Assembly (NCBI RefSeq): GCF_031377265.1 | Contig: NZ_JANMET010000382.1 | Location: 1 to 7,389, forward strand | From: JAUYQR01 sp031377265 | GTDB lineage: Bacteria; Pseudomonadota; Alphaproteobacteria; Rhodobacterales; Rhodobacteraceae | Reading direction: 5' to 3' | DNA: 7,389 nucleotides | Part shown: positions 1 to 5,396 of the stretch, in pieces | How positions within the stretch are numbered: position 1 is the stretch's first letter | Layout: every line of letters starts with the position of its first letter | Translations under genes and position numbers: made by a program | Notes under the pieces: generated by a model | Seen by the model: the letters and a program-made list of their open reading frames with translations, nothing else | Databases searched by the model: none | What the model was told of the DNA's origin: nothing

Positions 1-6
1 CGCCCG

Positions 7-32
7 TCGGGGGCGGATTGCGCTGCCCCCGA
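7..32 (-). terminator. Hairpin after the sulfate-activation gene
   Basis: A perfect 8-bp inverted repeat, TCGGGGGC (7-14) and GCCCCCGA (25-32), encloses a 10-base loop. It begins 16 bases beyond the stop codon of the minus-strand gene, where a terminator would be expected. No run of T follows on the minus strand in the few bases left before the window edge, so this is not a classical intrinsic terminator. It may act as a 3'-end hairpin or as a Rho-assisted site. Confidence 0.4.
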
Positions 33-48
33 TACAAAGCGCCCCGGA

Positions 49-1755
49 TCAGCCCTTGATCAGGCCCATCTGTTCCAGCTTCAAAAGCACCTGATGCGCA
101 CAGTGGTCAACATCGACATTCTCGGTATCGACCACCAGTTCGGCTGTGGTCGGTGCCTCGTAGGGGTCTGAAATCCCAGTGAATTCCTTGATCTTGCCTT
201 CGCGCGCCAGCTTGTACAGGCCCTTGCGGTCACGGCGTTCGCATTCCTCGATGCGGGTCGCGACATGCACCTCGATGAACGCGCCAAACGCCTCGATCAT
301 CTCGCGCACGGCGCGGCGCGTGGCAGTGTAGGGCGCAATCGGCGCGCAGATCGCGATGCCGCCGTTCTTGGTGATCTCGCTGGCCACATAGCCGATCCGC
401 TTGATGTTCAGGTCGCGGTGTTCCTTGGAAAACCCCAGTTCTGATGACAGATGCTTGCGCACCACATCCCCGTCCAGCAGTGTGACCGGTCGCCCGCCCA
501 TCTCCATCAGCTTGACCATCAGCGCGTTGGCGATGGTCGATTTGCCCGATCCTGACAGCCCGGTGAAGAATACCGTGAAGCCCTGCTTCGACCGTGCGGG
601 CGACGTGCGGCGCAACTCTTCCACCACGTTGGGGAACGAGAACCACTCTGGAATCTCCAGCCCCTCGCGCAGGCGGCGGCGCAGTTCGGTGCCGGAAATG
701 TCCAGCACGGTGGAGCCGTCCGGCACTTCGTCGATCGGGTAATATTGCGCCTTTTCCTGCACATAGACCATCTGTTTGAAATCGACCATCTCGATGCCGA
801 TCTCCGTCGCGTGTTCCTTGAACAGTTCCTGCGCGGCATAGGGGTCATAGAAATCCTTGCCCGCAGAATTCTTGCCCGGCCCGGCATGATCGCGCCCGAC
901 GATCATGTGGGTGCAGCCATGGTTGCGCCGGATGATGCCGTGCCACAGCGCCTCGCGCGGGCCGGCCATGCGCATCGCCAGATTGAGCAGGCTCATCGTC
1001 GTGGTGGCGGCCGGGTATTGGCCCAGCACCGCCTCATAACACCGCACACGGGTGAAATGGTCGATGTCACCTGGCTTGGTCATGCCAACAACCGGGTGGA
1101 TGATCAGGTTCGCCTGCGCTTCACGCGCCGCACGGAAGGTCAGTTCCTGATGCGCGCGGTGCAAGGGGTTGCGGGTCTGGAACGCGACGACACGCCGCCA
1201 GCCCATCTTGCGGAAAAACGCGCGCAATTCGTTCGGCGTATCGCGACGGGCCTTGAAGTCGTAATGCACGGGTTGCTGAATGCCGGTGATCGGGCCGCCG
1301 AGGTAAACCTTGCCCGCCTGATGGTGCAGATAGTTCACCGCCGGATGCGCCAGATCATCCGCGCCGAATACCCGCTCCGCCTCCAGCGCCTTGTCGGGCA
1401 CCCATTTGTCGGTCACCGACAGGATCGCCAGGATCACGCCTTCGGCGTCGCGGAGCGCCACGTCCTGCCCCGGTTCGACGGTTTCGGCGAACTTCTCGCT
1501 GATATCGAGAGTGATCGGGATCGGCCACAACGTGCCATCCGCCATCCGCATCTTGGACACCACACCGTCATAATCGGCCTGCCCCATGAAGCCTTTCAAG
1601 GGATGGAACCCGCCGTTCATCAGCAGTTCCAGATCGCAGATCTGCCGCGCGGTCAGATCCCATGACGGCAGATTGCCCGCCTCGATCTTCAGCTTCTGGG
1701 CCGAGTCATACGAGACATAAAGTTCCGGGATCGGAACCAGATTGGGCATCGACAT
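49..1755 (-). CDS. sat/cysC: Bifunctional sulfate adenylyltransferase / adenylylsulfate kinase
   Basis: This cytoplasmic enzyme performs both steps of sulfate activation: ATP plus sulfate gives APS, then APS is phosphorylated to PAPS. With the chosen start it has 568 residues. Residues 1 to about 165 are the PUA-like N-terminal region and about 170-385 the ATP sulfurylase catalytic domain, with QTRNPLHRAH at 193-202 and GRDHAGPGKNS at 287-297. From about 390 to the end lies APS kinase, with Walker A motif GLSGSGKST at 399-407 followed by the DGD, LGFS and RDLNIKRIG elements of APS binding. All expected motifs are present, so both activities are probably functional. The reading frame is open up to 1833, but the ATG at 1755 has an AAGG eight bases upstream and gives the usual family N-terminus (MSMPNLVPIPELY). 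The ATG at 1749 is a weaker alternative. The sulfurylase-then-kinase order is that of the Aquifex-type fusion and replaces CysD/CysN plus a separate CysC. Confidence 0.95.
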   Translation of the reverse strand: MSMPNLVPIPELYVSYDSAQKLKIEAGNLPSWDLTARQICDLELLMNGGFHPLKGFMGQADYDGVVSKMRMADGTLWPIPITLDISEKFAETVEPGQDVALRDAEGVILAILSVTDKWVPDKALEAERVFGADDLAHPAVNYLHHQAGKVYLGGPITGIQQPVHYDFKARRDTPNELRAFFRKMGWRRVVAFQTRNPLHRAHQELTFRAAREAQANLIIHPVVGMTKPGDIDHFTRVRCYEAVLGQYPAATTTMSLLNLAMRMAGPREALWHGIIRRNHGCTHMIVGRDHAGPGKNSAGKDFYDPYAAQELFKEHATEIGIEMVDFKQMVYVQEKAQYYPIDEVPDGSTVLDISGTELRRRLREGLEIPEWFSFPNVVEELRRTSPARSKQGFTVFFTGLSGSGKSTIANALMVKLMEMGGRPVTLLDGDVVRKHLSSELGFSKEHRDLNIKRIGYVASEITKNGGIAICAPIAPYTATRRAVREMIEAFGAFIEVHVATRIEECERRDRKGLYKLAREGKIKEFTGISDPYEAPTTAELVVDTENVDVDHCAHQVLLKLEQMGLIKG

Positions 1756-1804
1756 GGAAAGCACCTTTTCAATGGGCTGGCGGGCCACCCGCCGGTTGGC
1801 GCGG

Positions 1805-1834
1805 CAGTAGCCCGGGAATGGGGCGGAATTCAAG
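1805..1834 (-). promoter_or_regulatory. Candidate promoter of the sulfate-activation gene
   Basis: On the minus strand CTTGAA (1834-1829) is followed after 18 bases by CTACTG (1810-1805). This loosely resembles the alphaproteobacterial pattern CTTGAC-N17-CTATAT. It would give a leader of about 43 bases before the ATG at 1755. The -10 match is poor. The rest of the 1756-1947 gap shows no other clear signal apart from A/T-rich runs around 1856-1892. Confidence 0.22.
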
Positions 1835-1919
1835 GCAGCGCACGGGGAAATCGGGAAAAAAGGGCGAAAATGCTTTGGATGAGCAAGTTTTCAGGAAAGA
1901 TCGTCCAGCGCAGGCAAGC

Positions 1920-1947
1920 GCACCGGGTCATCCGCTTTTTTCGGTGC
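1920..1947 (-). terminator. Weak hairpin after the membrane-protein gene
   Basis: GCACCG (1920-1925) and CGGTGC (1942-1947) form a 6-bp stem with a 16-base loop directly after the minus-strand stop at 1948. No T run follows. The position suggests a 3'-end structure that separates this gene from the sulfate-activation gene 192 bases downstream, but the stem is short and the loop is large. Confidence 0.25.
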
Positions 1948-2322
1948 TCAGGCGGGCAGCAGCCGCGTCACGATCAGACCGGAGATTGGCAGATAGACCG
2001 TCTCCGACACGATCCCTGCAATCGCCTCGGACCAGCTGTAATCCGGCCCGATAGCTTGGCCCACCTCACCAAACACGAACATCACCCACCACAGGCCGAC
2101 ATAAAGCATCCATTGCGTCCCGAACGCCTCGCGCCCCAGCGCCCAGAGGCCGACAAACGCCAAGGCAGTGCCAAGTTTCGATACCGCAACCCCAGCCAGA
2201 AACGCCATCGGGTCATCGCCCGGTGGCTGCAACCCGGTAACACGCGACAGGATGCCATAGACCAGCACCGGAACGACGAAGAGGGTCAGGAAGACCAGAC
2301 CGACGGCCAAAGCAATGCGCAT
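1948..2322 (-). CDS. Small four-helix membrane protein, function unknown
   Basis: This is a 124-residue protein that I cannot assign to a named family. Four hydrophobic segments cover most of it: about residues 3-24, 39-63, 70-91 and 98-121. The loops are short; that between segments 1 and 2 carries PPGDDP and that between 3 and 4 carries GPDYSWSEA. An acidic residue (Glu86 in MFVFGEVGQ) lies within the third segment. There is no cleavable signal peptide, so it is predicted to be an integral inner-membrane protein. The start is well supported: GGAGGT ends five bases before the ATG. It follows trxB on the same strand after 65 bases with no obvious terminator, so it may be co-transcribed with trxB. 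That it is a real gene is nearly certain from the ribosome binding site and amino-acid composition. Confidence 0.85.
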   Translation of the reverse strand: MRIALAVGLVFLTLFVVPVLVYGILSRVTGLQPPGDDPMAFLAGVAVSKLGTALAFVGLWALGREAFGTQWMLYVGLWWVMFVFGEVGQAIGPDYSWSEAIAGIVSETVYLPISGLIVTRLLPA

Positions 2323-2387
2323 GATGCACCTCCATGCCCACAGTTTGCCCTGACGGCCCGGTTACCGCCTTGCGCTGCATCAAACGG

Positions 2388-3350
2388 CTACTCCGCCGCC
2401 TTCAGCTCCGCCTCCTGCGCGGCCAGAAACTTCTCGGCATCCAGCGCCGCCATGCAACCCATGCCCGCACTCGTCACGGCCTGGCGGTAGATGTGGTCGG
2501 TCAGATCCCCCGCCGCGAAGACGCCCGGAATGGCGGTGCGGGTGGACCCCGCCTCGACCTGCACATAGCCACCCGAATGCAGCGGCAACTGGTCCTTGAC
2601 CAGTTCCGACGCCGGCGCATGGCCGATGGCCACAAAGAACCCCGCGCAGGGGATATCTGCCACCGCGCCGGTCACCAGATTGCGGGTGCGCACGCCGGTG
2701 ACGCCCAAGGGGGCCTCATCGCCCAGTACCTCGGTCACTTCGGTGTTCCAGACGACGGAGATCTTCGGGTGCTTGAACAGCCGGTCCTGCATGATCTTTT
2801 CGGCGCGCAAACTGTCGCGCCGGTGGATCAGCGTCACTTTCGAGGCAAAGTTGGTCAGGAACAGCGCCTCCTCCACCGCCGTATTGCCGCCGCCGATCAC
2901 CACGATCTCCTTGCCGCGGTAGAAGAACCCGTCGCAGGTGGCGCAGGCCGATACGCCAAAGCCCTTGAACTTTTCCTCGGACGGCAGCCCCAGCCATTTC
3001 GCCTGCGCGCCAGTGGCCAGGATCACTGCATCCGCCGTGAAGGTCATGCCGCTGTCGGCCTTGGCCACGAACGGCCGGCGCTTGAGGTCAAGGCTGGAGA
3101 TATAGTCCGAGATCACCTCCGCCCCCATCGCCTCGGCATGCGCCTGCATCCGCACCATCAGGTCGGGCCCCTGCACATGCGTGTCGCCGGGCCAGTTCTC
3201 CACCTCGGTGGTGATGGTCAGCTGGCCGCCGGGCACCAGACCCTGCACCAGGATCGGGTTCAGCATCGCCCGCGCCGCATAGACAGCCGCCGTGTACCCA
3301 GCCGGGCCGGAGCCGATGATCAAAACCCGTGTGTGACGTGACGCAGTCAT
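2388..3350 (-). CDS. trxB: Thioredoxin reductase (NADPH)
   Basis: This cytoplasmic FAD enzyme transfers electrons from NADPH to thioredoxin. The protein has 320 residues, the normal length for the low-molecular-weight bacterial type. The FAD-binding GSGPAG is at 13-18 and the redox-active CATC at 136-139. The NADPH-binding GGGNTA is at 153-158, HRRDSLRA, which contacts the 2'-phosphate, at 176-183, and the second FAD motif GVFAAGD at 276-282. All catalytic and cofactor motifs are intact. The frame is open seven codons further upstream, but the ATG at 3350 has GAGG six to seven bases before it and the usual N-terminus. Downstream, 65 bases away on the same strand, is a small membrane protein. 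Upstream, 27 bases away, is the stop of the decayed LysR gene. A -10-like CTATAT and a palindrome lie directly before the ribosome binding site. Confidence 0.97.
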   Translation of the reverse strand: MTASRHTRVLIIGSGPAGYTAAVYAARAMLNPILVQGLVPGGQLTITTEVENWPGDTHVQGPDLMVRMQAHAEAMGAEVISDYISSLDLKRRPFVAKADSGMTFTADAVILATGAQAKWLGLPSEEKFKGFGVSACATCDGFFYRGKEIVVIGGGNTAVEEALFLTNFASKVTLIHRRDSLRAEKIMQDRLFKHPKISVVWNTEVTEVLGDEAPLGVTGVRTRNLVTGAVADIPCAGFFVAIGHAPASELVKDQLPLHSGGYVQVEAGSTRTAIPGVFAAGDLTDHIYRQAVTSAGMGCMAALDAEKFLAAQEAELKAAE

Positions 3351-3366
3351 GGCAAACCTCGTTGAC

Positions 3367-3379
3367 AGCAAGACTTGCT
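3367..3379. promoter_or_regulatory. Palindrome in the trxB leader, possible operator
   Basis: AGCAAG-A-CTTGCT is a perfect 13-base palindrome with a single central base. It sits between the -10-like CTATAT (minus strand, 3385-3380) and the trxB ribosome binding site, so it would cover the expected transcription start. A bound dimeric regulator here could block initiation. The regulator is unknown. The stem could instead form a small hairpin in the leader RNA. Confidence 0.4.
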
Positions 3380-3890
3380 ATATAGGGTCATGTTTCAGCG
3401 GTGGGAACCCTTGCCCGGTGGGATCCAGCCTTGCGGTTTCCGCGACCAGAAACTCGGCCAGAACCGCGCTCGCCGGGGTGTCGCAAGTCCGGCCGTGGCT
3501 GATCAGCGAAACCTCGGTCGGCTCCGGGGCATGGTCAGGCCGGACGCGCCGCAGATCCCCGCTGGCCACCAGCTCGCGCACCACGATTGCGGGCAGCAGC
3601 GCAAACCCCGCCCCACCACCGGGCCGATCACCTCATGCGCCAGGGCGAACGGCAGCGCCAGCCGCACGGTTCCTCCGGGTGCCGCGATCTCTGCCCCCAA
3701 CCGCGCGGCAGCTTCCGCCGCCCGGTCGGCAATCGCCTGCTCATCCTCGGCCAGCCGCGCGCCGATCGCGGTCATCCGCACCGCGCGGGTGGTCCGCGCG
3801 ATCAATTGTACCCCGAGCGCCGCCTCCAGTGCCGAAATGTGGCCGGTGACGGTCGAGGGCGGCCAGGGTGGTCAGATCCGCCAGGTTCAA
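3378..3890 (-). pseudogene. Broken LysR-family regulator with internal deletions
   Basis: Three minus-strand frames together carry scattered parts of one LysR-type regulator. The first (to about 3858) has NLADLTTLAA, the start of the N-terminal helix-turn-helix. The second (about 3862 to 3625) has STVTGHISALEAALG and then RTTRAVRMTAIGARL, the rest of the DNA-binding domain and the linker helix, running into LALPFALAHEVIGPVV, the beginning of the effector domain. The third (about 3620 to the TAG at 3378) has GAGFALLPAIVVREL and the C-terminal tail. Compared with normal family layout, about 17 residues of the helix-turn-helix are missing at the first junction and roughly 110-120 residues of the effector domain at the second. 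The remnant is about 510 bases where 900 are usual. The start is uncertain: a TTG at 3890 is possible, and the first frame is open to 3935. It diverges from the pirin remnant, a common partnership. Two frame breaks plus missing sequence argue against a simple sequencing error. Confidence 0.82.
3380..3408 (-). promoter_or_regulatory. Candidate trxB promoter
   Basis: On the minus strand CTATAT (3385-3380) matches the alphaproteobacterial -10 pattern. Seventeen bases upstream is GTTCCC (3408-3403), a weak match to CTTGAC. The start of transcription would fall near 3373, leaving a leader of about 23 bases. The element lies in the last codons of the broken LysR gene. Confidence 0.35.
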
Positions 3891-3911
3891 TATGCGACCA
3901 TCCGCATTACA

Positions 3912-3949
3912 TCTGCAGACAAGATCTATATTCATTCACTTTCTCGAAT
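3912..3949. promoter_or_regulatory. Palindromes in the former divergent promoter region
   Basis: Between the decayed LysR and pirin genes lie TCTGCAGA (3912-3919), AGATCT (3922-3927) and an inverted repeat ATTC-N8-GAAT (3934-3949). A LysR-type regulator usually binds T-N11-A sites in the region between itself and its divergent target. The ATTC/GAAT repeat has nearly, but not exactly, that spacing. These may be leftover operator sites. The short palindromes may also be chance. Confidence 0.25.
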
Positions 3950-3984
3950 GGAAAGCCCAGAAGACCCGTTGAAAGGTCCATGCC

Positions 3985-4496
3985 ATGACGCCCTATCCGG
4001 TGCCTTCGGGCCTGACGCACCTGCATCTCGTAACCCATGATCTCACCCATGCAACGCTCGGCGTGGCCCTGTCGCCGTTTCTGGTGATCTCGTATTTTGA
4101 CATGACCGGCCCGGTGTTTCCGCCGCACCCGAATGCCGGGTTTTCCGTCGCCACCTATATCCTGCCAGACAGCCCGACCGGGTTCTGGAACCAGGACAGG
4201 CTGGGCGACAACAACGCCATTGCACCCGGCAGCCTGCACTGGTCGGTTGCCGGGGCCGGGTTGATGCACGAGGAAACCGTGATGCGAACCGGCAGGCTGG
4301 CCCGCGGCTGATGCGGTTCTCCCGATAGCCGACCGGCAGCACTGTACTGCAGGGAGCCCCGTTCGTTGCATCCTCACGGGAACAGTTTGACCGCTTTCAT
4401 GCCAGCTATCACCGCGGTGGCATGGGACGGCTGGTGGCCTATGATCAGCCCGCGATCGACCAGAGTTTTGACGCTGCGCAACAGAATATTGCTTGA
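3985..4496 (+). pseudogene. Truncated pirin-family gene with probable C-terminal remnant
   Basis: The open part, 3985-4311, encodes 108 residues that match the N-terminal cupin of pirin-like proteins. These include HPNAGFSVATYILPDS (from 48), GDNNAIAPGSLHW (74-86) and the HEE motif (95-97). Pirins are usually 230-300 residues, so this is less than half. Of the four metal ligands known in human pirin (His56, His58, His101, Glu103), the second is Asn50 here and the other three are kept. A TGA follows GRLARG, where the family normally continues. From about 4338 to the TGA at 4494-4496, in another frame, GAPFVASSREQFDRF and YHRGGMGRL resemble the C-terminal end of this family, so roughly the middle third appears deleted. 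The start has AAGG eight bases before the ATG. The C-terminal match is less certain than the N-terminal one. A shortened functional cupin is possible but unlikely. Confidence 0.75.
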
Positions 4497-4521
4497 ACGC
4501 GCAAGAAAATGTCTGCTATCG
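4492..4521 (+). promoter_or_regulatory. Candidate lrp promoter
   Basis: CTTGAA (4492-4497) and CTATCG (4516-4521), 18 bases apart, resemble the alphaproteobacterial CTTGAC-N17-CTATAT pattern. Transcription would begin near 4528, just before a palindrome and the GTG start. The -35 element overlaps the stop codon of the pirin remnant. Confidence 0.35.
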
Positions 4522-4530
4522 GCATAGGGC

Positions 4531-4541
4531 GCAATTATTGC
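4531..4541. promoter_or_regulatory. Palindrome before lrp, possible autoregulatory operator
   Basis: GCAAT-T-ATTGC is a perfect 11-base palindrome beginning 24 bases before the GTG start and touching the ribosome binding site. Lrp/AsnC regulators bind A/T-centred palindromes as dimers or larger assemblies and commonly repress their own genes. The position fits self-repression, but no binding is shown. Confidence 0.4.
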
Positions 4542-4554
4542 AAAGGCGGACCGC

Positions 4555-5055
4555 GTGGCCGGACATAAACTCGACCCGATCGACCGCCAGATCCTGGCTC
4601 AGCTACAGGCCGACGGTCGCATGACCAATGTTGAACTGGCCAGCCGCGTCGGCATCTCGGCTCCGCCCTGCCTGCGCCGGGTACGCACGCTGGAGGAGGC
4701 GGGCTACATCAAGGGCTATCACGCCGATATCGACGCGCGTGAACTGGGATTCGAGGTTCAGGTTTTCGCCATGGTCCGCCTGCAAAGTCAGGCCGAGGCT
4801 GATCTGGCGCTGTTCGAAGCGCGCTGCCGGGCTTGGCCGCTCGTGCGCGAATGCCACATGCTGAACGGCGAGATCGACTTTATCCTGAAATGCGTCGCAC
4901 CGGATTTGTCCAGTTTCCAAAGCTTTCTGACCGAGCAGCTGTTGAAAGCCGAACATGTTGCCAACGTGAAGACCAGCCTCGTCATCCGTTGTGCCAAGGA
5001 CGAACCCGGCCTGCCGTTTGACGTGCTGGAGGCGCGGCTGGCAAAGTCCGCCTGA
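4555..5055 (+). CDS. Lrp/AsnC-family transcriptional regulator
   Basis: This is a 166-residue DNA-binding regulator of normal family length. Residues 6-65 form the winged helix-turn-helix, beginning with LDPIDRQILAQLQADGR and including NVELASRVGISAPPCLRRV, the recognition-helix region, and LEEAGYIKGY. From about 68 to 145 lies the AsnC/RAM effector-binding domain, with GEIDFILKC at 105-113. Members sense amino acids or related small molecules and assemble as dimers to octamers. The start is a GTG with AAAGG eight bases upstream; no in-frame ATG lies before it, and the family N-terminus fits. It is the only intact plus-strand gene. It points away from trxB, with the decayed LysR/pirin pair between them. 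Its target genes and ligand cannot be read from this window. The strict symbol lrp is withheld because the family has many paralogues. Confidence 0.93.
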   Translation: MAGHKLDPIDRQILAQLQADGRMTNVELASRVGISAPPCLRRVRTLEEAGYIKGYHADIDARELGFEVQVFAMVRLQSQAEADLALFEARCRAWPLVRECHMLNGEIDFILKCVAPDLSSFQSFLTEQLLKAEHVANVKTSLVIRCAKDEPGLPFDVLEARLAKSA

Positions 5056-5064
5056 CCGGCGTCG

Positions 5065-5086
5065 CGCGTCGTCAGTTGGCGACGCG
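5065..5086. terminator. Hairpin between convergent genes
   Basis: CGCGTCG (5065-5071) and CGACGCG (5080-5086) form a perfect 7-bp stem with an 8-base loop, starting ten bases after the stop of the Lrp-type gene. The stop codon of the possible minus-strand gene at 5072-5257 lies in the loop. It could end transcription from both sides. There is no T run, so efficiency is uncertain. Confidence 0.42.
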
Positions 5087-5257
5087 TACAGCCTGACGGG
5101 TTGCTGCCTTCAGCCGCAGGGCAAGGCCCTTGCTGCCCGGACGAGGATTGCTGTCAGCATGCCTGTCTTTCGGAAACGACCGAAGTGCAATCGGTTCAGC
5201 GACCGATTCCAGAACGCCAATCAACCAGCGGCGTTTGGTTTGTGCTTCAACATTCAT
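5072..5257 (-). CDS. Possible small basic protein, function unknown
   Basis: A 61-residue frame starts MNVEAQTKRRWLIGVL and ends in a basic tail (LALRLKAATRQAVRVAN). It contains about twelve Lys/Arg residues, no transmembrane segment and no signal peptide. I do not recognise it with confidence. In its favour: GAGG stands nine bases before the ATG, the frame fills a gap that otherwise has no gene, and it ends at a hairpin facing the Lrp-type gene. The frame is open further upstream (to 5332), but no ribosome binding site was noticed there. Against it: the length is short enough to be chance in high-GC DNA, and other frames overlap it. It lies 139 bases downstream of pgeF on the same strand, so it could also be read from that operon. 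Confidence 0.42.
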   Translation of the reverse strand: MNVEAQTKRRWLIGVLESVAEPIALRSFPKDRHADSNPRPGSKGLALRLKAATRQAVRVAN

Positions 5258-5258
5258 T

Positions 5259-5299
5259 CTGACTGCCCTCACTGCGGTGACTTCCACCGGTGCAGTCAG
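5259..5299 (-). promoter_or_regulatory. Stem-loop around the ribosome binding site of the small gene
   Basis: CTGACTGC (5259-5266) and GCAGTCAG (5292-5299) are perfect 8-base arms. Inside them CGGTG (5275-5279) and CACCG (5285-5289) form an inner stem with a 5-base loop. In the minus-strand RNA the 3' arm ends one base before the ATG at 5257, and the GAGG ribosome binding site sits beside and partly in the stem. It could hinder translation of the small gene. The rest of the gap up to 5396 shows nothing else that I can name. Confidence 0.35.
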
Positions 5300-5396
5300 G
5301 ATGCAAAGAGAATGCGGCGGCGTTGCGGCCAAGTCTTGCTGGAATAAGGTCGTTTTCTTGCCGGTTCAGCCCACAGCGCCACAGTCTGAAACAGCG

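Noticed and set aside
745..1665. Long plus-strand open frame of 306 codons opposite the sulfate-activation gene
   Set aside because: It is antisense to a gene with complete catalytic motifs, its translation is rich in Arg, His and Gln with no recognisable domain, and such shadow frames are common in high-GC DNA.
1756..1833. 26-codon N-terminal extension of the sulfate-activation gene
   Set aside because: The added residues do not resemble the family N-terminus, and the ATG at 1755 has its own ribosome binding site.
1870..2490. Plus-strand open frame of 206 codons over the membrane-protein gene
   Set aside because: Its composition is unlike a real protein. The opposite strand has a strong ribosome binding site and a coherent four-helix protein.
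2334..3341. Plus-strand open frame of 335 codons opposite trxB
   Set aside because: It mirrors almost exactly the extent of trxB, with low-complexity Arg/His/Gly composition and no domain. It is a codon-bias shadow.
3378..3935. Three small separate minus-strand genes
   Set aside because: Their translations are consecutive pieces of one LysR protein in shifted frames, so a single pseudogene explains them better.
3372..4554. A new regulatory or defence system in the disordered region between trxB and the Lrp-type gene
   Set aside because: The pieces are recognisable remnants of LysR and pirin genes. No repeats, integrase, transposase or unexplained intact protein is present.
5119..5140. GGGCAAGGCCCTTGCTGCCC-like stem after the Lrp-type gene
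   Set aside because: The stem needs a bulge, has no T run and lies within the possible small coding frame. The 5065-5086 hairpin is the better candidate.
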